Below, piece by piece: positions 34,204-44,983 of a stretch of 64,000 nt of DNA. The stretch's first letter is position 1. Each line of letters begins with the position of its first letter. The notes under the pieces were generated by a model. It was not told where the DNA came from. It worked only from the letters and a program-made list of their open reading frames with translations, and made no database searches. The stretch lies in assembly GCA_026122225.1 (NCBI GenBank), contig JANEZZ010002353.1:186001-250000 (forward strand), read 5' to 3'. The DNA is from Heloderma charlesbogerti (lineage: Eukaryota; Chordata; Lepidosauria; Squamata; Helodermatidae). Both the position numbers and the translations under genes were made by a program.

Positions 34204-34697
34204 TAGGGATGTCTGTTGCTGTCCAGCCCTTTTTCACTCAACAGTCCTCTGTCCACCTAACTGGGCTTACATTTGTAAGCCAAGCCACAGGTTTTCCTAG
34301 GAATGTTTTTGGAGTTGGCTGCAATTTGCACAAATAGAGAACTGTGCAAATTGCTGCCAAAATTTGCACAAATCACAGCCACAATTTGTGCAAATTACAG
34401 CCGGAATTTGTGCAAATTGCAGCCGGAATTTGTGCAAATTGCAGCTGTAATTTGTGTAATTTCTGCAAATTGCAGCTGAACTTTATGTAATTTGCATAAA
34501 TTACGGCCATGCTTTGTGCAATTTGTGCAAATTTCACAAAATTGCTCAAATTATGGCAGTAATTTACACAAATAAAAACACACAGAAAATCTGCTAACTG
34601 GCCCAAGTCACTTCAGAAACAGATCGAACTCCAGGGGGTTGAGCCATTGAAAACTCATTGAGCTCAACCTTTCAAACAGATTCTTCTGACATCCCTA
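34204..34697. mobile_element. TAGGGATGT-family hAT element c, 494 bp, TSD GTGGCAAC
   Basis: Ends TAGGGATGTC and GACATCCCTA are perfect 10-bp inverted repeats. A perfect 8-bp duplication GTGGCAAC flanks it at 34196-34203 and 34698-34705. The interior from about 34315 to 34570 is a run of AATTTGTGCAAATT(GCAGCCGG) units with both orientations mixed. No protein is encoded. Confidence 0.9.
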
Positions 34698-34705
34698 GTG
34701 GCAAC

Positions 34706-35061
34706 ATAGCATTTAGTATTAGAGGCAATAAACAGGCTAGAACCAGTTTAGACATTCAAAACATCTTACTTTATTAGTGCTTTTATACACATTATCAGAG
34801 AAGGCTCTCTAACGCTATTCAGCTACAAGCACCCCTTAAACTTGGGTGCATGAGTGTAGGTAAGCGAAGGCATGAAACAGAGTTACTTGCTTCCTTTCTG
34901 GAGAGAGCACATGGTGCATGTTGCATAGGCAAAGAAAGGAGAAGGAAGAAGGGAGCGGAAGGGAAGGGAGTGGGAAAAAGGAACTGGAAGTTACAGGACA
35001 ACAAGGGGGGGATGAACAAGACAAGTGGCTGTAGATGAAACATATTGTCCATTGTCCCCTA
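34706..35061. other. Unique purine-rich sequence
   Basis: A GA-rich stretch lies at 34930-34980. No gene recognised. Confidence 0.4.
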
Positions 35062-35449
35062 GAGCATCTCCATACCAGCCTAAAATCCCACATTTAAAAC
35101 AGGGCTTTCTGCTTCCATTTTAAATGCAGGATCACCACAGACTCCCTTTACACGTGCTTCCTTTCCCCCCTCCCTTTCCCCCTTCTTCTCCCCCTTATCG
35201 GAGTCTTCCTTATGTGTCTTTAATCTAGCTCCTCTTCTTGCAGCTTTTCCTTTTTCATGGAGGAAACTCAAGCAGAACTCAAGCACAGTAATTTGATACC
35301 TCATTAACTCCAATCTATTTAAAAATGGAATAAAGGTCATTTAGTGTGGGAGACGCCCTGGAGGTTCACGACATCATCTAAAGGGCCCTCAAACTTCTGT
35401 GAGTGAGCAATCTCAATAGCAGGATAAAAGCTCAGTGTGAAGAAGCCCC
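35062..35449. mobile_element. PIF/Harbinger-like MITE, 388 bp, TSD CTA
   Basis: Starts GAGCATCTCCATACC and ends GTGAAGAAGCCCC, with CTA at 35059-35061 and 35450-35452. It is collinear with 4020-4412 through GGGCTTTCTGCTTCC, CCTCTTCTTGC and CTATTTAAAAATGGA. Confidence 0.75.
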
Positions 35450-36175
35450 CTAGTATCTGGAAGCATGTGGAGTTGTTCCTATTATTCAGCAGAGACCTCT
35501 GGAAAGGATGTTCATTTCAGACTTCTCCATCCTGCTGGGTGGGTATGTGGGGAGAGAGAGAGGTGTTAGAAAGAGCACACGAGAAAAAGGGATGACAGGA
35601 AGAGACAAGAGAGAGAGAAAATGGGGTGGCCCAGCCCCCTTTTGGCTCTGGCTTTCCTCACTGCTCCCAACATATTGCCCTTGTGGGAATGCACCCCTCG
35701 GCAGAAGAAAGGTCCCCTGCTCTTGCTCTAATGGATCTACTGCCTTGTAGGCGAGTGCCTGCTTTTGTGACTTCACTTATTCTTACTCTTTACTTGTGTA
35801 TTTGTGAGTAAAGCAGATGACAAAGATGTCTTGAGTCTACAGTGCCCTCTCTTCCAAAGGAAACCAAACCTGCCCCTTGGAACTTCTCACAACTTGGGGA
35901 TGTGGGACACATGCAATGGTATAGGGGCAGGAAGGAGGGGAATAAGCTCAACCAGAGAAACTTGGTGTCGGAGTAGGGTGTAACAAAATACACAACACTG
36001 TCCCTCTTTTCATCTTTGGAATGCTGGAGGTCATGCTACAACTGAGGGGTTCAAAATGGATTCAACAAATTGCCAATAATCTTGTCCTTTGCCAAGTACA
36101 CAAACACTCCCTTCTCATTTTGATTTTAGGAAGAGATGACATTATCATTAAGATTATATAATGGCCATTGTAAAT
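35450..36175. other. Unique sequence
   Basis: Nothing recognised. Confidence 0.4.
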
Positions 36176-36310
36176 CATCTTCCCCAACTTGGTGGCCTCC
36201 AAATATTTTGGACTACAGCTCCCAGGATCTTTGGCCATTGTCTATGCTGGCTGAGGCTGATAGGAGTTGAAGTCCAAAACATCTGGAGAGCACCAGGTTG
36301 GGGGAAGCTG
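36176..36310. mobile_element. hAT-type hairpin MITE
   Basis: Arms CTTCCCCAACTTGGTGG... and ...CCAGGTTGGGGGAAG enclose GGACTACAGCTCCCAG. The target duplication could not be matched. Confidence 0.65.
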
Positions 36311-36311
36311 A

Positions 36312-36448
36312 TCTAAGGGGTGGGCAACCTGGAGCCCTCCAGATGTTTTGGATTATGACTCCCGTCAGCCCCACCCAGGATGTCCAACAGTCAAGGATGA
36401 TGGGAGTTGTCATCCAAAGCGTCTGGAGGACACCGAGTTGCCAATCCT
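36312..36448. mobile_element. hAT-type hairpin MITE, adjacent second copy
   Basis: Arms AAGGGGTGGGCAACCTGG and the complement near CCGAGTTGCCAATCCTT enclose GACTCCCGTCAG. It lies only a few bases from the previous MITE. Confidence 0.65.
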
Positions 36449-36474
36449 TAAGTCAAGTTTAAACAACCATAAAG

Positions 36475-36714
36475 AGGGAGAGCAGGGGACTTGAAGTTGC
36501 CCTGAGCAGGTGCATAGGGCACTCTGGTCACAGTTCTTCCCCACTATGGTCAGATGATTGTATTTGTATTTAAACCATCATTGTTATTTCTAAATGAGCA
36601 TGTATTTATATGAATTAGCATACACAAATGTTATGCAAATCTATCTTTTTGGTCCTCTTCTTGGTAGTGCATGTCCTCCTTTTTGGTGATGCATGAGTGG
36701 CCACCCTACTGACT
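36475..36714 (+). mobile_element. GTGGCCACCCT DNA repeat, partial copy
   Basis: From CAGTTCTTCCCCACTATGG through TATGAATTAGCATACACAAATG, GTCCTCCTTTTTGGTGATGCATGAG to GTGGCCACCCT, the order parallels 44410-44582. The left half is missing. Confidence 0.6.
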
Positions 36715-37695
36715 AAGTGGGCATAGGCTTGAAGCCCTAAAAGTGCTCACCTGGGATTGGATTGCACACACACAAAAATCCAAGCTGTCCTAGGCATTGT
36801 GTATGAAGTGAGAAATGTCAACTGCAGTTGGCCTCAGTGACTCTTTCTGAAGGTCTCGGAACTCTGAATATCTCTTGTACCCTTTAGTCTGAATTTGGGC
36901 CTCAGACAGAATGCCATTAACTGTACCGTGAGCATTTAACTACGATGTCAGAGTTTGCCAGCATGGATCAGTGAGGCTGCTGCTGCTCTTTCAAGAGCTG
37001 GCACTTCGCGTACACAAACGTTCTCAGCTGGCAGTACTTGGTATTGCTGCAATGCAGTTAGCGCTAATCCTGCCTTGGCAAGAGTGTGCGTGCTGTTACC
37101 CAGCATGCCTTGCTGAGCAATTTTGCTTTTATAAATAGAGTTAGCAGAATGCAGCCCTGGATGGCAGAGGAGGGCATGGGGGGCTCTATGGAATGATTTT
37201 GTACGGAATGAGGAATGGCAGAGATTGCAGAATTTGTCTCGTCCCCCACCCTTGTCCTCCTAACTCTATCATTCATTGGAGAAATAAACATGACAGTTTC
37301 TTAGGGGCAGCGATTTTCAAAACCATGCTCTGGAGAATGCTGAGATTCCCCAGAGAAGCGCTTCTTGGTAATGGCAGATTGAAAGACAGCATGCCCCATG
37401 TTCACGATCTTCCTCTTCAATGTGAAACCACAGGGGAGCCTTGGGGAATGTATATCCGCCAACATCTCACAGATGGAAGCAGGAACATATTTGTAACACC
37501 CCAATTTTAATACCAAGGATCACTGCCTGAGCCTCACCTCCTAATATTACACATTGCAAAAGACTCTACTCTGCTTTCTGTGTACTGCATTTGAGTTGTG
37601 ACTAGTGTTAGCCTAAGTGAAGCCCTGTCCATTTCAATGGGTCTCCTCTACATAGGACTTGTACTGGAAACAACCCTTTGTTTTATTCTGCAATA
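36715..37695. other. Unique sequence, possibly constrained in part
   Basis: 36840-37150 is high-complexity, with several CpGs and no repeat similarity. No exon was recognised. It is a candidate non-coding element only. Confidence 0.3.
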
Positions 37696-37773
37696 GCCTC
37701 TCTCCCTTTCTCTGTCTCTCGGTCTCGGTCTCTCTCGCTCTCTCTCTCTCTCACACACACACACACATACACA
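37696..37773. repeat. (TC)n-(AC)n compound microsatellite
   Basis: An interrupted (CT)n tract at 37696-37752 is followed by (AC)n to 37773. Confidence 0.9.
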
Positions 37774-38744
37774 GTAATTTTAAAAGCCCAGAAGGAGGCT
37801 TTTAAAGATATACTTGAACAATGTAATAGTTCTACAATATTATCAATGGTCCAAAATATACCTCAGCAGCTGCAGGATATGAAATGTGCATTGCATGGTG
37901 CATGCATTCCTTTCAGTGATTTGGGTTTTCCAGAACTTCTCCCCCAATAAGTGGTGATCTGATTAAGCTTGTTTAATTGATTTACCTTTACTAATAAACA
38001 AAACTATCAAGGTGTCATCCCATTCAGTTTTTCCAACAGCCAAAGTTGCTTTTGTACCACTAAGTCTAGGGACTCTTTTACTGGTTAGGGAGCTTCTTAT
38101 ATAATACTTTTGTGACATGAGAACATTAAATGAATATTTAATTTCCCTATTTTTAAAAAAAAAAAAAACACAGACCAGGTGCTAAATATTAGTTGATGGT
38201 GGAAACTCCTGATCTGGCATTCACCCTCATTGTGTGAAGGAAGAGAACCTGTTGCATCCCTGTTACCCACTCCACCACCTCCCATGTCTTGGATGTGGAA
38301 GGTCTGAGACCAAGGATGGGGTGGGAGTGCCTGCTCTCTATCTATGAAAACTCCTCATACAGTTTAGAACCCATATCGTGCACTGAATCCAACACATGGA
38401 AGGTGGCAGGAATGTAGTGGAGGTGACGTGGCCAGCAAGTGCCTACCCACTCTTCCCGTTATGGGATTCTATAGACTGAATAGGGCTATAGACTGCTATA
38501 ATTCTTCTCCATATTATTTCCTGCATTGGAATGATGGCTTTCCTGGCCAACAAATAGCCATGGGTTCAAGAAATGGCCCTGGGTACATTTCCAGTGTCTA
38601 GGTAGCAAGGATGCTACGTATAGCAGGATTCAAGTTTTCGGTTTCCCTCTCTCTTATTTCTGTCAATATGACCACTTCGCTGCTTTGTGCTTACCATTTA
38701 GATAGTGCTTTAGAATGTTTGAAGCACATTATTATCATCATCAT
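37774..38744. other. Unique sequence
   Basis: Poly-A at 38154-38168 and a short (AAC)n at 38744-38760. Nothing else recognised. Confidence 0.4.
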
Positions 38745-38975
38745 CAACAACAACAACAACATGTGAGATCTCCAACAGTGTGGCGTGCTCTTGTTCAAGA
38801 TGCCATGCATGCCCCTTCCTCAGTTACTCCATTCCATTTCATCTCTGCCCCCGCCCCCAGTTTTCTTTTCCCCTCCCCTGCAGCCAGTCAACATTCTGTG
38901 CTGGCTGAACATGCTTAGTCCTTACTGGGCTGTTTTGGGTCCCCCCACCCACCCAATAAGCAACAGCAAAAAGGG
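38745..38975 (+). repeat. 'GAGCATGCTCAGTCC' family, copy 4
   Basis: Contains GTGTGGCGTGCTCTTGTTC, CCATTCCATTTCATC, TGGCTGAACATGCTTAGTCC and CTGTTTTGGGTCCCCCC in the family order. Confidence 0.6.
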
Positions 38976-39109
38976 ATATTTTAAAGCAAAATAACCCCTT
39001 TTCCCCACTGCCACCACCTTGCCACCAAATTTTGATAGCAAACCACTGCTTTGCGGGTTTAAAAGGAGGTTTGCTGCTGTGCCACTGAATTTCAGTGGCA
39101 TGGCAGCAT

Positions 39110-39655
39110 TGGAGGCAGGGGCCCAATGGGAGACAATGCAGCCCCAAGTTCCCTGGAAGTTGTCCACCCCTGAAGTAAAAGAAGGGACATCACATCACAT
39201 ACACTGGCCTGGTTCGTATGTAACGAGAAGCCCCCTTTGGTGAATTTCCCCATGGGGCTCCTCGTCACAGTGGTGGCTGCCATTTTGAATATTCAAGCTG
39301 CAGTGGGGGTGCACCATAGGTTGTCGTTACAGCCAAACACAACGAGGGTGGGTTATTGGGGTGGCTGACAAGCCACGCAGAACCCATGGGCTGTTTTAGC
39401 GTTGCAGGTGGCATGTTAACCACCCCAACAACCCACCCTCACCAGGTTCGGATATAATGACAAGCTGCAGTGTGCCCCCACCATGGCTTGAATATTCAAA
39501 ATGGTGGCCACCACTGCAGTGAGAGCCCCATGGGGAAATTCACCAAAGGGGGCTTCTCATTACATATGAACCAGGCCAGTGTATGTGATGTGATGTCCCT
39601 TCTTTTACTTCAGGGGTGGACAACTTCCAGGGATCCTGGGGCCGTATCGTTAGGA
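39110..39655. mobile_element. Large foldback element with about 250-bp arms
   Basis: The left arm (about 39110-39375) and the right arm (about 39405-39655) are reverse complements almost throughout. Paired words include GAAGTTGTCCACCCCTG / CAGGGGTGGACAACTTC, CCTGGTTCGTATGTAACGAGAAGC / GCTTCTCATTACATATGAACCAGG, and TGAATATTCAAG. The centre lies near 39390. A third, partial arm (GGTGGCTTCTTGTTATATGCGAACCAGG) lies at 39690-39720. It has no ORF with a domain. Confidence 0.75.
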
Positions 39656-39769
39656 AATTCACCTAATAATGCAGGAAATTCACCTACGGTGGCTTCTTGT
39701 TATATGCGAACCAGGTCACTGCCTTATACCCATACAATATCTTGTACCATAGAAAGTGGTAGATCGTCA

Positions 39770-39880
39770 TCAGTATTATCCCTCTATTGCAACCAGGGTG
39801 GGCTGAGACAGAGATAGTGACTCACTTAAAGTCAGCTAGTCAGGGCATGGCAGAAGTGAGATCTGAATAGAGGAATTTCT
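39770..39880 (-). mobile_element. Ancient MIR-like SINE fragment
   Basis: Plus wording ATTATCCCTCTATTGCA, GGCTGAGACAGAGATAGTGACTCACTTAA, GTCAGCTAGTCAGGGCATGGCAGAAG, TGAGATCTGAA is the reverse complement of a MIR-type SINE 5' half. It is strongly decayed. Confidence 0.5.
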
Positions 39881-41009
39881 GTTCCATAGATCAGTCTGTC
39901 TTATCCACCGGCACCGCAGTACACCACCTCTGTAAGAAGGGCATGGCTACATTTATCACCTAGTTGATGTCGGACAGTGTAATTGATTCATGTTTGCGGA
40001 ATGCACCCTGAGACTTGTTCCAGTGTAACGGCCCAGCGCTCTTGCCCTCCTCAATTTCACACAGCTTAGAGAACAGAATGAAAAGCGATCGTTACGGAAA
40101 AGAGGCCTTTGGGTCTCACCTTCCTCCATCAGATTGTGTTTCGAAGGTATGTGAAGAAGCAAGGCCCCATGGAGGTTAATGGTGTCCATATAAATCTCTC
40201 AAATACCTTCACGCAAATATACCATGCAGGCAAGGGATTAACTTTAAATCTGAGTGGATTAGCCAAGGAGCTTTGCACGGCGATTTGGAATTTCAAGGGG
40301 GGGAAAAGCTGATATGAAATTGTCATTTTTGTCAACTTTACAGTACAATTTGATCCTCCACATATAATGAGCTGTAAGCCAGGCAATATCCCCAAGATCA
40401 GGTGAAAAGAAAGCTTTCACTAGGGAAAAAAGCAGTGGAATTCATAAGGTCAAAATATCCTATGAGTTGGGAGCTGAGAAACTGAGGGGCACCTAGTTCA
40501 GCCAAGGTAGGATTGATTCATGCTCTGTGCTGGTTTGTCATATGTCGCTCAAAAGAAATCTCCATTTCCTTTTTCTTTTCTTTTTTTTTAAGAACTCAAT
40601 GTTTTCTATTTAGCATTGGGATTCCGAACAGAGTTGAAGCGATGTTGCCGGTGAGGGAATTCACTTTGTCTTCAGGCAGTTCGTCATTCACTTACAATCA
40701 CATCAGTTTTTTTTAAAAGATAGTAGGTATGGAACAGCCTGCTTGTCATTGGGATTGCAGTGCATAGGTAAGGGAGATGCATATTTCCTTGCCCTGGCCA
40801 GTAACAAACAATGAAAAATGCACAGCAGGATGTCATCAGACCTCTCACTACTACTGGATATGGATGGTGCCAAAAAGCTAATTAAGCAAGGATCCAGGAT
40901 GTAGATAACCAAAGTCTGGTAGCTTCATCTTGGAGTGCTTGTTCACCCTTGGCTTGAGTGCTGAGTATCCCTTGCTTGAGTGAATGCGCTCCATACTAGG
41001 GGCTTTAGT
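39881..41009. other. Unique sequence, possible conserved non-coding segment
   Basis: 39950-40400 is high-complexity and CpG-containing, with no repeat similarity and no coherent frame. It contains TAATTGATTCATG and homeodomain-like TTAATGG words. A poly-T/C run lies at 40562-40590. No exon recognised. Confidence 0.3.
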
Positions 41010-41350
41010 GGTCCCAAAATATAGAAGAAGACTCTTTCTCCAGGCATGGTTCAAAGTTTTACCTTCTGAAGTTTTGGAAAGTTCTTAGGAATCCCAGTCA
41101 AACTAAGATTATGCCCCTGCCACTCTGGTGAGATTGAAACTATTTCTCATGTCTTGTTCTACTGTAGTTTCTATAAATGAGCTAGGGAACAATTGCTGTG
41201 CCTTCTTTTCTTCTTTCAGTGGTATTTCCTGGAGATTCGGATGGAATTCTGCTTGCTTTCTGTTTGGATGGCTCTAGTACCAAGATAACTTTAATGACTG
41301 TCACATTTTTGAACATTGCTTTTAACACTAGATTTCTAATGGTGGCAAAC
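41010..41350 (+). mobile_element. LINE ORF2 C-terminal (zinc-knuckle) remnant
   Basis: One plus frame reads C-CHSGEIETISHVLFYCSFYK, the spacing of the C-terminal C/H box of CR1/L2/R1-like LINEs (C-x-C, H, C). It is short and has stops either side. Confidence 0.5.
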
Positions 41351-41424
41351 TAAGCTGTACTCATGCTCTGAATGTGGTCTTTTCCTGTTTTCTTTATTAT
41401 GGTCACTTGACTAATAAATCCAGT

Positions 41425-41488
41425 GATGACTTCAGACCATGGGATGAGTTAAACTAGGGGGAGAGGGAAGCTCAACACATGGGCACTC

Positions 41489-41524
<36 letters not shown>

Positions 41525-41735
41525 GCAGTCCTCTGTTCCTCTACTTGTAGGTTAACTGTAGGTTGTTTAACTCATGATTTACCCATATTGTCCAGGTTTG
41601 GATGATATGGAGGAACCGCCAGTTGGTCCAGTTGGAGGCTGCATATGTGAAATGGTGGTGGTATGCACCTGGCACGTGCTGTGGCAAATTGTGGATTAAT
41701 TTGCCACCATTACATGTGAACCAGGTCAATGTACA
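41425..41735. mobile_element. Decayed foldback element with internal microsatellite
   Basis: The outer words ACTTCAGACCATGGGATGAG and the right end ATTACATGTGAACCAGG resemble the CCAGGTTCRCA family. A compound (TG)n-(AG)n tract lies at 41489-41523. Confidence 0.5.
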
Positions 41736-42420
41736 GTTCTGCCTTCACCTTTAGATGCCCTTCTCTGCCAATTCATCTTAATTTCAGCCCAGTTATTACA
41801 TAAAACAATCTTTCCTACCTCCGTATTAGCTTGTTAGGTTGGGAAATTGGCATTACCAAAGCCAACAAACATCTTTACAAGAGAGATCACAGATAAATCA
41901 CATACCTCATTAGCAGGTGCAGGATTACCTCCTTATTCTCAGGCTTCGGTTATTCTTTTTTTCCCATTCGCTTGAAGCTAGAAGCAAAAGAAACAACCTC
42001 AATGCTGAACATCAACTCAGGCAAGGTGACAATCAGGCTGATATGTGGGGATAATTATAAAGGAAGCTGTGATGGCCCTCATGGCATGCTTATATTCAAG
42101 GTACACATGGCTGAGTTTCAGTTGATCTTGGCCTTCTCATTGACCTGAGGCAGTAAATTCTTTTCCCTACCCCCACCTTCAGCTTCTTCCTTTTGCTGTT
42201 TAAAATGTTGTCAATGAATTATCCTGTTAATAAAGTGCCAGCGATGACAGTTTTTGCAAAACAAAATGGCACTTAACTCCGTGCCTGATCAATCTGCAAG
42301 CAAAACAAACAGAGAGGACTTGGGGGATGGGGGATGAAAGGAGAGAGAGAGAGAGAGAGAGGGGGGAAGCAAAAATAAATGCTAAAATGGATAAAGGGTA
42401 ATTGTCATTGACCAAAAAAG
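41736..42420. other. Unique sequence with (GA)n at 42341-42362
   Basis: No gene recognised. Confidence 0.4.
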
Positions 42421-42655
42421 AGCCAATGTGGTGTAGTTGTTAGAGTACTGGACTGGGATTTGGGAGATCTGGGTTCTACTCCCCACTCAGCCATGAAGCT
42501 TACTGGGTGACTTTGGGCCAGCCACTGACTCTCAGCCTAACCTACCTCACGAGGTTGTTGTGAGGATAAAATGGAGAGCAGGAGGACCATGTAAGCTGCC
42601 TTGAGTCCCTTGCAAGAGGGGAAAGGCAGGTTGTAAATGTAATAAATAATAATAA
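42421..42655 (+). mobile_element. tRNA-derived SINE with MIR/CORE-like body
   Basis: A-box like TGGTGTAGTTGTTAGAG (about 42429-42445) and B-box like GGGTTCTACTCC (42471-42482) form an RNA polymerase III internal promoter. The body has GGGTGACTTTGGGCCAGCCAC and CTACCTCACGAGGTTGTTGTGAGGATAAAATGG, and the 3' end is (AATAAT)n. This is the best-preserved SINE in the window. Confidence 0.85.
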
Positions 42656-42853
42656 ACACCACATTGAGGGGTATTTGGGTGTAAATAAAATAAATAAAAT
42701 TTGTAATGTATTGTAAGAGAATTCCTTTGGCTCCCTTTCTTCCATGGGATGCTCAGAGGGGGAAGGGTTGGATTGAAATGGAGTAATACTTTAAACTAAA
42801 ACTATTTTAACTAATAATTTGAACTATTTTATTATTTTTAACATTATATATGG
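42656..42853. other. Unique AT-rich sequence
   Basis: Nothing recognised. Confidence 0.4.
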
Positions 42854-42989
42854 CAGCTGTTCCCAACCTGGTGGCCTCCAGATGTGTTGGACTACAGCTC
42901 ACATCATTCCCAGCCATGGTGTCCAATCATTGTGCTGGCTGGGGATAATGGAAGTTGGACTATCCCTGGAGGACGGTTGTGGGACGCTG
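42854..42989. mobile_element. hAT-type hairpin MITE, 136 bp
   Basis: Ends CAGCTGTTCCCAACC and GGTTGTGGGACGCTG are inverted. The core has GGACTACAGCTCACATC. Flanks ATATATGG and ATATACAA match at five of eight. A plus frame at 42819-43346 runs through the MITE and is not a gene. Confidence 0.7.
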
Positions 42990-43784
42990 ATATACAAGAA
43001 AGATGTGTTATATGTTAAATACTCCATTGCAATACATGTTGTATTCAATATTGTACTGCCAAGTGACAGGATGTTTGTGAAGATTAGTGAGATAATGTAT
43101 GGGAAGAAGTTTGAACACTCTAAAATGCGATGTACATGCAGTTATTATTCTCTTTGTATGCTTCCATACTTGCCCTTTTCTCAGGGATTTCTGCTCTTGG
43201 TTCAGGATGCAAGCCTACACATGTGTGAAGGTTTGAGGCCTACAGAGTCAAGGAAAAGAAAAAGGTCAGGCCTAGAGAAGGTTTTGTTGGGAGGGGTAGA
43301 GAAGAGTACTTTCATTTCCCCGGTGAGATTTCATTTTCCTGAGTAGGTTTCATTTCACCAGCTTAGAAACAGTACTTTCAGTTCTGGGGAAGGAGGGGGG
43401 AAAAGGGGAGTGAAAGACAGTGAGAAGGAGAGCAGAGCATTAAGAGAGAGGAGGAGGAAGCAGCCTAGAGAAGTCAGTTAGGGTAGAGAAACTTGTGTTC
43501 TTGCAACCATTTTCTCTTAGTGCCTTTTGTATCTCTCAGCTTTATTCTGTAAATACCTTTAGTTGTAGGTTGCTTGCTTTAATTTACCAATAAACTGTTG
43601 TGGTTAAAATTCCAGATGTTTGGAGTGTCAATCACCCCATGTCTACAGCCTAAACCCCATGTTATCGAGAAGGGGTTTAAAAGGGGTTCTTATTTAAAAG
43701 AAGGAAGGTGGGACTCTTAAGGAGGCAAGAGATCCTTAAGGAGTTGCTCAGGGGGTCCAGGTCATAAGGGGAACACTGACAGCA
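42990..43784. other. Unclassified; possible solo-LTR-like end
   Basis: 43380-43690 has purine-rich sequence, then TTATTCTGTAAATACC, CAATAAACTGTTGTGG and a short downstream region, an arrangement like R-U5 of an LTR. No matching partner or clear TG...CA limits were found. Confidence 0.25.
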
Positions 43785-43895
43785 TGTTTAGACATTTAAA
43801 AAGTCTATAACTCTGTAAGCATGGCTGGCTGGGGCATGCCGGGAGCTGTAAAACTTTTTTTCTGTCTAAACAGGCACAGGATTGCACCCTCACTC
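43785..43895. mobile_element. Palindromic Harbinger MITE (left-truncated)
   Basis: CATGTTTAGACA ... GGCTGGCTGGGGCATGCCGGGAG ... TTTCTGTCTAAACAGGCACAGGATTGCACCC matches 23102-23234 apart from a missing left end. Confidence 0.65.
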
Positions 43896-43904
43896 ATTTT
43901 TTAC

Positions 43905-44070
43905 AAGGAATCCACATGACATCATTTGTCCCCCAAAAGAGGAAATCCATCACCAAAAAAGAGAGCAGAGATTTGCATAAAATTTGCATATGCTAATTTA
44001 CATGCATAGATACACATTAGGAAATAATTACTATAATTGAAATACGTCTACTTTACGTCTGACTAAATCT
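43905..44070 (-). mobile_element. GTGGCCACCCT DNA repeat, minus fragment
   Basis: On minus it reads TGTAAATTAGCATATGC, TTATGCAAATCTCTGC and TTTTTTGGTGATGGATTTCC, as in 36600-36700. Confidence 0.55.
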
Positions 44071-44198
44071 GGATCCACTCCAAGGGCTGAATCTGCAAAG
44101 AGGAAGTTTTCAGTTTAAAAGCACAAGAGCTCTCAAAAGCTCTTAATACCACTTTGCCTGTCCGCACTGGCCAGGCTGGCGTTGCTATGACAATTGAT

Positions 44199-44214
44199 CA
44201 CACACACACACACA
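44199..44214. repeat. (CA)n microsatellite
   Basis: Eight CA units. Confidence 0.9.
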
Positions 44215-44253
44215 AATCGAGTCTCAGAAAACACCAGAATGCAACAGGCTAAA

Positions 44254-44586
44254 AGGGTGGCCATGTGTCCTACTGTACTGAGGGCAGTCCTCTATTGGAA
44301 GGGCTGTCCAGTCCAAGTCCAGTTTAAAGATAGGGAACCATCAGAAGGAAGGGCTGGGCCTGGAAGTTGCCCATCAAGAGTCAGCACCTGGACAGCAGAC
44401 TGGAACAGCAGGCAGGAACAGAGCTCACCTGGTTACAGTCTTCCCCCCTATGGTGAGATGGACTGTATTTCTATTTACACTCTAGTAATTATTTTTAAAT
44501 TTGCAGCTATGCATATAAATTACACTATACAAACAAGTGTCCTCTTTTTCTTTTTCTTTTTTTTGGTATGCATAAGTGTCCACACT
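44254..44586 (+). mobile_element. GTGGCCACCCT DNA repeat, longest copy
   Basis: Starts AAAGGGTGGCCATGTGTCC and ends GTATGCATAAGTGTCCACACTG, roughly inverted ends. The interior has CAGTCCTCTATTGGAAGGGCTG and GTCTTCCCCCCTATGG. No transposase. The superfamily is uncertain. Confidence 0.6.
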
Positions 44587-44975
44587 GCTTGAGGAAAGGG
44601 GAGAGGACAGTAGGTGGTGGCAGGCAGAAAGCAGGCCATGAGACGCCTGGTGGGGCCTCTCTTAAGCTGCAAAGGTGCCAATTCCCATTCCTTGCCATTT
44701 CCTGAGACTACAAGTCTCATCGTCCCTGGCAGGAAACAATCTTGCACATATCATTTGCAGCCGAGGAAAGGCCTTATGGGGCCTCTCCTGTCTGGAAGGG
44801 AGCCTTCTGCCACCATGGCCCTCCTTTCCCTTTCCCAGGAAAGGTAATATGTTTGGGGCTTGGGGGCCTTGCAGGAAAAGGGGAATGTCAGAAAATAATA
44901 GCTTTATTTATTTGTTTGTTTGTTTTGTTTTAGTGATTAAACTGAGTGCTTGAAAAAACCTCACCATTTTTCAAG
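44587..44975. other. Unique sequence
   Basis: Overlapping plus frames of 60-90 codons have no domain. Confidence 0.4.
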
Positions 44976-44983
44976 CATTTAAC

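Noticed and set aside
42429..42482. A functional tRNA gene
   Set aside because: A- and B-box-like sequence is present, but no cloverleaf is supported and the continuation is a MIR-like SINE body.
42819..43346. 175-codon plus frame
   Set aside because: Its first third runs through a hAT hairpin MITE, so it is not a conserved protein.
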